DNA of 64,000 nucleotides, taken from NCBI RefSeq assembly GCF_000744255.1, contig NZ_JQLO01000001.1:2108001-2172000 (forward strand), in the 5' to 3' direction. The notes beneath the pieces are model-generated. The model ran no database searches and was not told where the DNA came from. It saw nothing but the letters and a program-made list of their open reading frames with translations. Numbering within the stretch: position 1 is the stretch's first letter; each line of letters begins with the position of its first letter. This document shows positions 47,293 to 57,553 of this stretch, piece after piece. Source of the stretch: Carnobacterium divergens DSM 20623 (GTDB lineage: Bacteria; Bacillota; Bacilli; Lactobacillales; Carnobacteriaceae). The position numbers were made by a program, and so were the translations under genes.

Positions 47293-47949
47293 TTGATAAA
47301 TATTGTTGAAGCTTTAGACTTGAAATCCGATAAAAAAATGGACTACTATCGGTTAAAGAAATTTAAAAAAGGAACTAAATTTTATTATCATGGAGATACC
47401 AATGAACTTTTAATTATAAAATCAGGAACTGCCATCATTCAGGCATTAGATAAGCTAGGGAACTGGAGTAGCCGTGAACTTGCTACACCTAATTATTTAT
47501 TGACCCCAGAAAATTTATTGGAATTTTTTTCTATTCCCGAGCAATTCGATTATCGTGTCGTCGCTATGGAGTCTGTTGAAGTTTATTTTGTCGATCGAGA
47601 GTATTTCTTAAACCATCTTCATTTAAATCCATTAAAATTCCAATATTTTTATGAAGCCATGATTATAAAATATGTTCACCAAAGTAAAAAATTGTTTATT
47701 ATAAATGAACCACCTGTAGTAAAAACAGCTAATGCTCTCTATTCGATTATCTATACTCTTTATCCTGGATTGCAGGAAAATTATTATCCCTTACCTAAAT
47801 TTATTAATCAAAAAACAGTTGCTGAGTATAGCGGAACAGGGCAAGCACGAACAAGTGAATCGTTTCAAAAATTGAGAGATCTCAATATCATTAATAATCA
47901 ACAAGTCATTAACATGCCCTTGTTATTAAATTTCATCTTTACTCAATAA
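47293..47949 (+). CDS. Crp-fold regulator, right flank of the surface-protein operon
   Basis: A 218-residue paralogue of the regulator at 35221, with the same cupin-like N-terminal region, the shared REYFLNHLHLNPL hinge segment and the helix-turn-helix AEYSGTGQARTSESFQKL. It starts at TTG with AAGGTG six bases upstream, which may lower its translation. It is divergent from the six-gene surface operon across 87 bp, so it is the best candidate for direct control of it. No cyclic-nucleotide-binding cassette is obvious. Confidence 0.82.
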   Translation: MINIVEALDLKSDKKMDYYRLKKFKKGTKFYYHGDTNELLIIKSGTAIIQALDKLGNWSSRELATPNYLLTPENLLEFFSIPEQFDYRVVAMESVEVYFVDREYFLNHLHLNPLKFQYFYEAMIIKYVHQSKKLFIINEPPVVKTANALYSIIYTLYPGLQENYYPLPKFINQKTVAEYSGTGQARTSESFQKLRDLNIINNQQVINMPLLLNFIFTQ

Positions 47950-49196
<1,247 letters not shown>

Positions 49197-49197
49197 T

Positions 49198-49258
49198 AAA
49201 AAAGCATCTAGTTAAAATCTTCTATATAATATAGAAGGTTTTAGCCAAGATGCTTTTA
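49198..49258. terminator. Bidirectional terminator between butA and iolT
   Basis: Long imperfect stem: AAAAGCATCT...AGATGCTTTT outside, GTTAAAATCTTCTATAT/ATAGAAGGTTTTAGC inside; A/T runs on both ends serve the convergent genes. Confidence 0.88.
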
Positions 49259-49260
49259 TT

Positions 49261-50691
49261 TTACATATTACTTTCTTTAAAATTTTTATCAAATTTAAAA
49301 TCTAATTCAATTTCTTCTAATGTTTTTCCTTTCGTTTCCGGAGCAAATTTCGCTGCAAATAGGAAAGAAAGTACATTTAAGAAGACAAATACTAGGAAGG
49401 ATTTTGATAATCCCAGTGAAGCTAACATGATTGGGAAAAAGAAGCCCACTCCAAAATTAGCAATCCATAAGAAAAACGTTGCCAAACCCATTCCCATTCC
49501 TCTTAAACGAACAGGGAATATTTCAGAAAGCAATAGCCATGTTAACGGCCCGATAGCACCTTGGAAGAATGCTAGAAAAATGACTGTTAAGCAAACTGTA
49601 ACGTAAGGTAACATGGGGGAATTTGCTAAAAAGCTAGTGGCCAACGACATCAACAACATCGTAGCAGTCGTTCCACCTAAACCTGTCAGAAGCATCGTCC
49701 GCCGCTTTACTTTATTCATAATTGACATGGCAACGATAGTGGCTATTACTGAAATCGCACCATTAGCGATATTAGCAGTTAAAGCCGCATTTCGGCCGAA
49801 TCCTGCTGTTTCTAAAATAGTGGTTCCGTAGTACATCATAATATTGATTCCTGCAATTTGTTGCATAATTCCTAATCCGACACCTAACAATACTAATTTA
49901 CGAATCCATGGAATTTTTAAGTCTTTAAAAGAAGCGACTTTAATTTCCTTTTCAGCACGCAATGAAATTTGAATTTGTTCAAGCTCATTTTCTGCATCTG
50001 CAGATGATCTAATTTTACGTAACACTTCAAGTGCCTTACTCATTTTTCCATTAGCTGCCAACCATCTTGGTGATTCTGGGACAACCATCATGCCAAACCA
50101 TAAAATCACTGCTGGAATCGTTGCTAAAACTAACATATAACGCCAGATATTAGAGACATGACCAAAACTTGTTCCTAAAATAGCATTAAAAGTGAAAGCT
50201 AAAAACTGACCCGATACAATCATAAATTCATTTTGGGTTACAATTTTCCCTCGTTTATCAGCGGGTGAAACTTCTGCTAAAAAGGTGGGCACAATTACTG
50301 ACGCCCCGCCCACGGCTAATCCTAAGATTGTTCTAAATAAAATCAACACTTCAGCATTTGGGGTGAACGTACATCCTAATGTAGCAATAAAAAATAAAAT
50401 AGCGAGATACATAATAACCTTGCGTCGACCATATTTATCGGACAGACGACCACCTGCTAGTGCACCGACAGCAGCTCCTAATGTTAATGAACTTGCCACT
50501 AACCCTTCAACCATTGGTGTAAAATTGAGTTCATCTGGTTTCGCCATAAAAGGCAACGCGCCATTAATTACTCCTGTATCATACCCAAATAGCAATCCAC
50601 CAAAAGTTGAAATAAGCGCAATAACTTTCATATTTTTATTGACTTGCTTAGTCGTGATTTCTTCATTTCCGTGTTCCACTTTCCTTGCCAT
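49261..50691 (-). CDS. iolT: Sugar-porter MFS transporter, probably myo-inositol uptake
   Basis: A 476-residue transporter with twelve membrane helices. Sugar-porter signatures are [15 protein letters not shown] (helix 1), [34 protein letters not shown] and the C-terminal [12 protein letters not shown]. The place at the end of the iol operon and the similarity of layout to Bacillus IolT make inositol the likely substrate, taken up with protons. It is separated from iolE by a hairpin that may lower its expression relative to the enzymes. Confidence 0.9.
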   Translation of the reverse strand: MARKVEHGNEEITTKQVNKNMKVIALISTFGGLLFGYDTGVINGALPFMAKPDELNFTPMVEGLVASSLTLGAAVGALAGGRLSDKYGRRKVIMYLAILFFIATLGCTFTPNAEVLILFRTILGLAVGGASVIVPTFLAEVSPADKRGKIVTQNEFMIVSGQFLAFTFNAILGTSFGHVSNIWRYMLVLATIPAVILWFGMMVVPESPRWLAANGKMSKALEVLRKIRSSADAENELEQIQISLRAEKEIKVASFKDLKIPWIRKLVLLGVGLGIMQQIAGINIMMYYGTTILETAGFGRNAALTANIANGAISVIATIVAMSIMNKVKRRTMLLTGLGGTTATMLLMSLATSFLANSPMLPYVTVCLTVIFLAFFQGAIGPLTWLLLSEIFPVRLRGMGMGLATFFLWIANFGVGFFFPIMLASLGLSKSFLVFVFLNVLSFLFAAKFAPETKGKTLEEIELDFKFDKNFKESNM

Positions 50692-50727
50692 TGTAGTGCT
50701 CCTTTCGCATTAAAGAGAATTTTTTTA

Positions 50728-50765
50728 AAATTGGACTAGCTCTTAATCAGAGTCTAGTCCAATTT
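50728..50765 (-). terminator. Hairpin between iolE and iolT
   Basis: AAATTGGACTAG/CTAGTCCAATTT with an inner CTCT/AGAG forms a strong stem; the minus-strand tail is TTTTAAAAAAATT, a weak T run. It is a likely partial terminator or processing site within the iol operon. Confidence 0.65.
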
Positions 50766-50767
50766 GG

Positions 50768-51661
50768 TCACAACCCACAGGTATTTTTTATATAAGTTCT
50801 TGCTTTAACTGCATATTCAAAAGGATTGGCAAGTGCAGGATCTTGCTCTGCTTCTACTACAATCCAGCCTTTGTATCCGCTATCATTTATAGCGTTCCAA
50901 ATTGGTGAAAAGTCAATCATTCCATCTCCTGGAACGGTAAAGACACCCATTTTTACTGCATTTAAAAAACTGATGGGCGTATTTCTGACCTCATTTGCCA
51001 CACTTTGACGGATATCTTTAAAATGAATGTGCTTAATGCGGCTTTGATATTTTTGATAAATTGTCAATGGATCTTCTCCTGAAAAAACTAAATGACCCGT
51101 ATCGAATAGTAAAAAGACTTTTTGAGGATCAGTCATTTCCATCAACTGATCGATTTCCTCGGTTGTTTGAATTCCTGTCCCCATATGATGATGGTAGACA
51201 ATCGACATGTCTTTTTCTTTGGCTAAATCAGCTAATCGTTCCAAACCTGTTGTGACATTCTCCCAATCTTCTGTTGTGAAGAGCGGTTTTTTTGAAAAAA
51301 GTGGCGTTGTCATTTCTCCTTGTATGCTGTTCCCTTGTTCTGAAACAACGATTACCTTTGCGCCCATTTCATGTAAAAAATCACGATGTTTGATAAACGC
51401 TTCCTTCGTTTCACTAAAAGGTTTTGTTGTTAAAAAGGAACTAAACCACGCACTTGCAACAGATAATCCTCGAATATCTAACATTTCCTTTAATTTATGG
51501 GGTTCTTTTGGGTATTTATTGCCAATTTCTGTACCCACAAATCCTGCCAATGCCATTTCACTAATACATTGCTCAAATGTATTTTCTTGACCTAGTTCAG
51601 GCATGTCATCATTTGTCCAAGCTATTGGCGCAATGCCTAATGTTATGTTTGAATCGTTCAT
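50768..51661 (-). CDS. iolE: Myo-inosose-2 dehydratase
   Basis: A 297-residue enzyme of the sugar-isomerase/AP-endonuclease TIM-barrel superfamily that dehydrates scyllo-inosose to trihydroxycyclohexane-dione. LGIAPIAWTNDDMPELG at the N-terminus and VYHHHMGTGIQT, LFDTGHLVFSGEDP and HIHFKDIR, which hold the metal ligands, match IolE. AGGAGG precedes the ATG. It lies behind iolG in the operon. Confidence 0.93.
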   Translation of the reverse strand: MNDSNITLGIAPIAWTNDDMPELGQENTFEQCISEMALAGFVGTEIGNKYPKEPHKLKEMLDIRGLSVASAWFSSFLTTKPFSETKEAFIKHRDFLHEMGAKVIVVSEQGNSIQGEMTTPLFSKKPLFTTEDWENVTTGLERLADLAKEKDMSIVYHHHMGTGIQTTEEIDQLMEMTDPQKVFLLFDTGHLVFSGEDPLTIYQKYQSRIKHIHFKDIRQSVANEVRNTPISFLNAVKMGVFTVPGDGMIDFSPIWNAINDSGYKGWIVVEAEQDPALANPFEYAVKARTYIKNTCGL

Positions 51662-51689
51662 TCATTGTTCCTCCTATTGGCTTATTTTT

Positions 51690-52718
51690 TCAATCCTTCA
51701 ATATGTCGACTAGCTGATTTGTCTCGCAAGACTTTTTACAGGCTAGTGCAATACGTGTTGACTGTAGTCCATCAAATGCATTGACTTCTGGTTGTCTCTT
51801 TTCTTGAATGCATTGAATAAATTCTCTAGCTTCATTTATAAAGGCTTCTCTAAATCGTTCAGGAAAATTTTGTGAGCAAGGACGAACCACGCCCTCTTGA
51901 TTCATAACCGTCACCAGATTTTTTTCTGGTGCTGCTGCAATTCGTAACATCCCCTTCGTTCCAATCAATTCTGTTTCTACGTGGTAACCATGTTGGCAAT
52001 TTCGACCCGCGACTAAAAGCGCCATCGTGTTATCTTCTAGTTGCATCATCGCCGCCCCTGTTTCAAGTTCTCCTACTTTATCTAGTTCTGGGTATGCGGC
52101 ATTCTTCCCAATCGCCCAAACTTTACTTACTTCTTTTTTTGTAAACCAACGAATCAAATCAATATCATGAATTGACATATCAACGAATAAGCCACCACTA
52201 TCGCTTGCGCCTGCAAATTTAACAAAACTTTCCATCCCAGAACTAGGATCAATTCCGTAGCAACGAACTAATGTAATCTCTCCTAGTTCACCAGCTTCTA
52301 CCAACTTTTTTGCATACTGATAGGACTCATCATAGCGACGCATAAAGCCCAACATAAACACTTGCGACGGATGTTCTGCGATGACATTGACGGTTTGTTG
52401 GATATCTGCAATGGATAAGCCAATAGGTTTTTCGCTAAATACATGCTTTCCATGAGCCATCGCTACCTGAATTTGCTCGCAGTGAAAACCAGAAGGTGAA
52501 ACAATAAATACGGCGTCAATGAAAGGACTTTCTACCATTTTTTGATAGTCCGTAAACGTTTCTTGAACGCCTAATTCTTCAACTGCATACGTTAGTTCGG
52601 CTGGCACAACACTACATGCCGCTACCAGTTCACAGCCTTGAATCGCTTCAGATAAATTCTTAGCATGAATTTTTCCTAATCGCCCTAGTCCCACAATTCC
52701 TACTCTAACTTTTTCCAT
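51690..52718 (-). CDS. iolG: Inositol 2-dehydrogenase
   Basis: A 342-residue Gfo/Idh/MocA-family NAD-dependent dehydrogenase. It has the Rossmann motif GIVGLGRLGKIHA, the EKP motif in FSEKPIGLS, and the active-site segment DMSIHDIDLIRW with the catalytic Asp/His. It oxidises myo-inositol to scyllo-inosose, the first step of the pathway. AGGAGA precedes ATG 52718; an in-frame start 15 bases upstream is less well placed. A second paralogue follows upstream in the operon; this copy looks the closer to classical IolG. Confidence 0.92.
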   Translation of the reverse strand: MEKVRVGIVGLGRLGKIHAKNLSEAIQGCELVAACSVVPAELTYAVEELGVQETFTDYQKMVESPFIDAVFIVSPSGFHCEQIQVAMAHGKHVFSEKPIGLSIADIQQTVNVIAEHPSQVFMLGFMRRYDESYQYAKKLVEAGELGEITLVRCYGIDPSSGMESFVKFAGASDSGGLFVDMSIHDIDLIRWFTKKEVSKVWAIGKNAAYPELDKVGELETGAAMMQLEDNTMALLVAGRNCQHGYHVETELIGTKGMLRIAAAPEKNLVTVMNQEGVVRPCSQNFPERFREAFINEAREFIQCIQEKRQPEVNAFDGLQSTRIALACKKSCETNQLVDILKD

Positions 52719-52751
52719 ATCGGTTCTCCTCAATAACTTATTTTTTATTGA

Positions 52752-53759
52752 CTAAGCTTGGTACAAGGTTGGACAGCTATCTAATGAAATAGCTACTCGC
52801 TCACCTGACTCACGAGCAACTCCACAAGCGACCATTGTAATAGAGGCAACATATCCATCCCAAGCAGTTGGACCTGTAATGGCATCTGCTTGAATCGAAT
52901 GAATCCATAATTGAAATTCCTCATCATACGCATCCATAAATCGGCTTTGCCAATCTGGTGAAACCGTTGTGTAATCTTTTCCTTTCGCTTTTACGCGTGT
53001 ATACGAGGGATCTTCTAATGAAATTTCACCCGTTTCACACACTACTACACACTTAATATCATATCCAAATTGACAATTTACAAATACTTCTAAATCGATA
53101 TGAATACCTGATTTTGTTTCAAGAATTACCATTTGTGGATCGTGTAATTTTTCATGTGTGTAACTTGTTTGTTTAGGCAAAATCACTTGGACTGAAACAT
53201 AATCTTCTTGTAATAACCATCGTAACGCATCAATTTCGTGAATAGCAGTATTGATAATTGCCATCGGAGTTTCATAGTTTTTGTCCACCGTTGGATTCCG
53301 ATGTGCGCAATGCAACAACAGCGGTTCTCCTAGTTGTCGATTTTCAATCACTTCTTTAAGCTCCATGTATCCGCGATCGTAACGACGCATAAAACCAACC
53401 TGAACTAATTTTTTTCCATTAGCCACTTCCGCATCTACAATTCTACGACAACCCTCACTATCAGTTGCTAACGGTTTTTCACAAAATACATATTTATTGT
53501 GTTTAATAGCTTCCAAAACATATTGTTCATGTGTGGGATCCCATGAAGTCACTACAACAGCGTCTACTTCTGGATCCGCAATCAAGGCTTCCCCTGTTTC
53601 ATAAAATTTTGCACCAATTTCCTTAGCAAGTAGCGTTGCTTTTTCTTTATTAATATCTGAGATGGCGACAACATGCGCCCCTTGTGTTTTATGATTTAAG
53701 CGCTGAATATGCTCTTGCCCAATTGCCCCTGTTCCAATAACTCCGATTCTTAAATCCAT
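52752..53759 (-). CDS. iolG: Second inositol dehydrogenase-like Gfo/Idh/MocA oxidoreductase
   Basis: A 335-residue relative of the preceding dehydrogenase with GVIGTGAIGQEH, the EKP motif in FCEKPLATDS and the catalytic segment NTAIHEIDALRW. It may handle another inositol stereoisomer (scyllo- or D-chiro-inositol) or act with the first copy; sequence alone does not tell. It sits between iolD and the first iolG with 33 bp to the latter. Confidence 0.88.
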   Translation of the reverse strand: MDLRIGVIGTGAIGQEHIQRLNHKTQGAHVVAISDINKEKATLLAKEIGAKFYETGEALIADPEVDAVVVTSWDPTHEQYVLEAIKHNKYVFCEKPLATDSEGCRRIVDAEVANGKKLVQVGFMRRYDRGYMELKEVIENRQLGEPLLLHCAHRNPTVDKNYETPMAIINTAIHEIDALRWLLQEDYVSVQVILPKQTSYTHEKLHDPQMVILETKSGIHIDLEVFVNCQFGYDIKCVVVCETGEISLEDPSYTRVKAKGKDYTTVSPDWQSRFMDAYDEEFQLWIHSIQADAITGPTAWDGYVASITMVACGVARESGERVAISLDSCPTLYQA

Positions 53760-53798
53760 TTGTATTTCCTCCCTTGAATTTATCTAAACTTTAATGAC

Positions 53799-55712
53799 TT
53801 AGTAGGTTTTAGCATTCTTTAACATTGCTTGACTTCGCTGATAGGCTTCTTCAATACTTGGATTTTCGGAATTTTCAGAAACCCCTACATGCCACCAGCT
53901 GTCATAACCATCTGACATCGTTTTAGGCAATACTTTCATCTCAATCAGCGTTGAGCGGGTTTGTTTTTTTGCATCTTCAATTGCTAAAACCAACTCTTCT
54001 TTAGTAGTTGCACGATATGCTTTTGCTCCATATCCTTCTGCCACTTTGGCGTAATCAATGTTCATAATTTGATTATCGCTAGTTCGAAACTCACAGTTGT
54101 AACTTTCACTGCCATTATCCATCTGTAAATTATTAATACATCCAAAACCTGAATTATCAAACAGCATTACATTGATTTTTTTGCCATATTGTAGAGAGGT
54201 TATAAGTTCTGAGTGAAGCATCAAAAAGCTACCATCACCTACCATTGCGTACACTTCTTGCTCTGGGTGGGCTAGTTTAGCACCTAATGCGCCACTGATT
54301 TCGTAGCCCATACAAGAATAACCGTATTCCAAGTGATAGGTATTTGGAACCGCTGCGTTCCATAAGCGATGCATGTCTCCAGGTAAGGAGCCCGCGGCTG
54401 CAAGAGCAATGCTATCTTTTGCAACAGTATCGTTGATAGCGATAAAGGCACTTGTTTGAGTAAGTTCTGTATTTAATGCTTTTGAATACTCGTTGAGGAT
54501 TGTTTGATCGAATTGCCCTTTGATTTCAGGATCAAATTGCTCTTTGTTGAAACGAACCTCTCTTAACCGATTTCGTTCAATAAGCCACTCCGCTTTTAAA
54601 TCAGAGATTGTGTTACCAAAAGCTGTTTGATAGCCATTTAACCGTGGAATTAGTTCTTGCAAGGTGGCTTTTGCGTCTCCCACCACTTGAAAAGCATCAA
54701 ATTTGTACGCTTGCATGCGATTTATATTGATGTTTAAAAATGTTGTTTGCTGGTAGTTAAAAGCCGTCTTTGAAGAAGTGGTGAAATCTGTGTACCTTGT
54801 TCCAATTCCAATAATTAAATCTGCTTGTCGAACGGCTTTATTGGCTGCTATTGTTCCGAGTACACCTGTTCCACCTAAATTATTTTCAAATCCTACTTCC
54901 ACAGTGGATTTTCCAGCATGTGTTTCAACTAAAGGAATATTGCACCGAATTGACAGTTCCATCAACTCTTCGCGTGCTTCTGAATACTTAGCACCTCCGC
55001 CAACAATAATAACTGGTTTTTTACTTTGACGAATTTTAGCTACTGCTTCTGTTAATTCTCTATCCGTTGGTACTTGGCGATTGAGATAATGAATGCGTTT
55101 GTTGAAAAATTCTTCGTCATAATCATAGGCTTCGCTTTCCGTATCTTGAGAAATACAAATCGTTGCAGGTCCTGCCGTTGCTGGGTTCGTCATCACTTCA
55201 AAGGCCCGTAATAAGCTACTCATTAACTGTTCAGGTCGTTGCACTCTATCCCAGTAGCGCGAGACAGCCTTAAATGCATCATTTGTTGTAGTCGCCCCAC
55301 TGCTTTCTTGTTCTAATTGCTGTAAAACAGGATCTGGTTGTCGGCTAGCAAAGGTGTCTGCAGGTAGTACTAAAACAGGAATGTTGTTAGCAAATGCGGT
55401 AGCCGTTGCTGTAATCATATTTGCTGAACCAGGACCAGCAGAAGCAGTTACTGCATATATTTTTTGGCGTAATTTTTGCTTGCTATAAGCAACTGCTGCG
55501 TGAGTCATTCCTTGTTCATTTTTCCCTTGAATCACTTTGAGATGTCCGGAGTTTTCGGCAAGTGCCTCGCCGATGCCCAATACATTTCCATGTCCAAAAA
55601 CATTGAAAATTCCTTCTACAAAAGGAAATTCTTTTCCATCGACATGTAAATATTGTTGATTTAAAAACTTGATTAAAGCTTGCGCTGTAGTCAATCTGAT
55701 TTTTTTACTCAT
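53799..55712 (-). CDS. iolD: 3D-(3,5/4)-trihydroxycyclohexane-1,2-dione hydrolase
   Basis: A 637-residue thiamine-diphosphate enzyme that opens the inositol-derived ring to 5-deoxy-glucuronate. The catalytic glutamate region ENSGHLKVIQGKNEQGMTHAA (split over two beta strands) is at the N-terminus; the TPP-binding motif GDGSFLML...NN lies in the C-terminal third, and the central domain carries the Rossmann-like segment. Length fits IolD. The gene is in canonical order after iolC. Confidence 0.94.
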   Translation of the reverse strand: MSKKIRLTTAQALIKFLNQQYLHVDGKEFPFVEGIFNVFGHGNVLGIGEALAENSGHLKVIQGKNEQGMTHAAVAYSKQKLRQKIYAVTASAGPGSANMITATATAFANNIPVLVLPADTFASRQPDPVLQQLEQESSGATTTNDAFKAVSRYWDRVQRPEQLMSSLLRAFEVMTNPATAGPATICISQDTESEAYDYDEEFFNKRIHYLNRQVPTDRELTEAVAKIRQSKKPVIIVGGGAKYSEAREELMELSIRCNIPLVETHAGKSTVEVGFENNLGGTGVLGTIAANKAVRQADLIIGIGTRYTDFTTSSKTAFNYQQTTFLNININRMQAYKFDAFQVVGDAKATLQELIPRLNGYQTAFGNTISDLKAEWLIERNRLREVRFNKEQFDPEIKGQFDQTILNEYSKALNTELTQTSAFIAINDTVAKDSIALAAAGSLPGDMHRLWNAAVPNTYHLEYGYSCMGYEISGALGAKLAHPEQEVYAMVGDGSFLMLHSELITSLQYGKKINVMLFDNSGFGCINNLQMDNGSESYNCEFRTSDNQIMNIDYAKVAEGYGAKAYRATTKEELVLAIEDAKKQTRSTLIEMKVLPKTMSDGYDSWWHVGVSENSENPSIEEAYQRSQAMLKNAKTY

Positions 55713-55729
55713 CGCGTTTCCACCTTTAC

Positions 55730-56695
55730 TTAGGATTGTGCTTGAATTAATTCTTCAATTTCGGCAACTGTCGGCATAGCCTCAGATGAGCTATGTTTGC
55801 TTACGACAATAGCCGCCGAGGCACTTCCGTATTTCAATGCCGTTTCAATTTCTTTTCCTACGCTTATTGCATACAAGAATGCTGCTGCATAGGAGTCTCC
55901 TGCACCAAAGGTTTTCAGGACATTTGTTTTATAAGAACCAGCACGATAGGATTCCCCAGCTTTTGTATAGGCATAGGAACCTTCTACCCCATGCTTAATC
56001 ACAATTAAGTTGGGTTGATGTTTAAACAGATTGGAAATAGTCGTTTGATTGTCTCCTTTCTCTAGTCCTTCCATTTGATTGTATTCATCTCTTGTACCAA
56101 TCACGATATCCGACTGTTGAGCAACTAAGGAATAGTAAATTTCAACTTCGGTGGGATTGTTCCATGTATATGGACGGTAATCCAATTCAAACGTCACTTG
56201 AATGTTGTGTTTCCGAGCGATGGAAATCGCTTTCAAAGTTGCTTCTCGTGATGGACTCATAGCTAACGCGGTTCCTGACACTAGCAACATTTTGGTTTTT
56301 TTAATATAATCTTCACTAATTTCTTCTGGTTTTAAAAACAGATCTGCTACATTTTCACGGTACATCAAAATACTACACTCTGATGGACTTTTGATTTCAG
56401 TGAATGCTAAACCTGACTTGTGTCCTTCATGATCAGTCACCATCTCACTTGTATCAATCCCAGCTTCTGACATAAATTTTTTAATAAATCGACCGTGCTG
56501 GTCATCTGGAATTTTGCCGATAAAACCGGATTTCACTCCAAGTTTTGAACTTCCTATTGCAATATTTGCTGGAGAACCTCCAACATATTTTTTAAAAGTC
56601 ATGCTCTCTTCCATTGGACGATTGTATTCTACTGCATTTAAATCAATACATGCTCGCCCTAAAGCAATAATGTCAAATTCTTTTGTTTGCGTCAT
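55730..56695 (-). CDS. iolC: 5-dehydro-2-deoxygluconokinase
   Basis: A 321-residue PfkB-family sugar kinase that phosphorylates 2-deoxy-5-keto-gluconate. GGSPANIAIGSSKLG near the N-terminus is the PfkB signature 1, and TFGAGDSYAAAFL holds the catalytic aspartate. I chose ATG 56695, with AAAGGAG before it, over an ATG 45 bases upstream that would overlap the end of iolB. The product is normally split by IolJ aldolase, which is not encoded in this operon. Confidence 0.93.
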   Translation of the reverse strand: MTQTKEFDIIALGRACIDLNAVEYNRPMEESMTFKKYVGGSPANIAIGSSKLGVKSGFIGKIPDDQHGRFIKKFMSEAGIDTSEMVTDHEGHKSGLAFTEIKSPSECSILMYRENVADLFLKPEEISEDYIKKTKMLLVSGTALAMSPSREATLKAISIARKHNIQVTFELDYRPYTWNNPTEVEIYYSLVAQQSDIVIGTRDEYNQMEGLEKGDNQTTISNLFKHQPNLIVIKHGVEGSYAYTKAGESYRAGSYKTNVLKTFGAGDSYAAAFLYAISVGKEIETALKYGSASAAIVVSKHSSSEAMPTVAEIEELIQAQS

Positions 56696-56714
56696 GTTGT
56701 TTGCTCCTTTTAGT

Positions 56715-57536
56715 TTATTTTCGATCCAAAATCCATTCATGAAAAGGATCGTTATGAAATTGCCATTTTCTAGTTGGGCCTGCCATTACATTTAAATAGT
56801 AGGAATTGTATCCATCTGGGACAGATACCGGATGATAGCCTTTTGGAACCACGACTACTTCGCCACACTCCACCGTCATTGTTTCATCAATTGAACGATC
56901 ATCTGTGTACACTCTTTGAAAAACAAACCCTTGTGGTGGGTCCATTTCATGATAATAAGTCTCTTCTAATAAAGATTCTGTAGGCAAATTATCTTGATCG
57001 TGTTTATGAGGTGGATAACTTGACCAATTTCCTCCATCTGTGTATACCTCAACGACTAATAAACTATTCGCTATCGGACTATCATCAGGTAAAATATTGT
57101 GAACAAGTCGTTTATTTTGATACTTGCCACGGTATTCAATTGTATTGTCCTTTGCCGCAATCAGCTTTGTAGGCAATTGTCTAGTTGAAGGCGAATATGC
57201 AATCAAGACTTTTGCTTTTGATTCAGCTGTTACTTTAAAAGTTTGGTTATTGGAAATATACACACTATCTGTTGGTATTTTTTCAAAAACAGATCCTCTT
57301 GTGCCTATTTTTTTAAATGTTTGTGTAAAATCAGTAATCGTTATTTTCCCCGTCAAGGCTACAATACACACTTCTTGCTTAGCTAACGACTCTTCGTAAC
57401 TAGAATTCAATTCCATTTCTAAAATCTTTAATTGGACGTAATGTAAGGGTGAGTTTTTCGTATCAATCTTTTGAACGAGTTGAACACCTGAACTTAATGT
57501 TTCGCTTATCGGTTGGTACTTCAAGTTTGGCATCAT
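56715..57536 (-). CDS. iolB: 5-deoxy-glucuronate isomerase
   Basis: A 273-residue bicupin isomerase converting 5-deoxy-glucuronate to 2-deoxy-5-keto-gluconate. The C-terminal cupin holds the metal ligands in SSYPPHKHDQ and the glutamate in LEETYYHEMDPPQGF, and the histidine in PKGYHPV. The start is ATG 57536, six bases after GGAG; an ATG adjoining the GGAG at 57542 is too close. It follows iolA by 17 bp. Confidence 0.93.
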   Translation of the reverse strand: MMPNLKYQPISETLSSGVQLVQKIDTKNSPLHYVQLKILEMELNSSYEESLAKQEVCIVALTGKITITDFTQTFKKIGTRGSVFEKIPTDSVYISNNQTFKVTAESKAKVLIAYSPSTRQLPTKLIAAKDNTIEYRGKYQNKRLVHNILPDDSPIANSLLVVEVYTDGGNWSSYPPHKHDQDNLPTESLLEETYYHEMDPPQGFVFQRVYTDDRSIDETMTVECGEVVVVPKGYHPVSVPDGYNSYYLNVMAGPTRKWQFHNDPFHEWILDRK

Positions 57537-57553
57537 CAGCATCTCCTTTTTTC

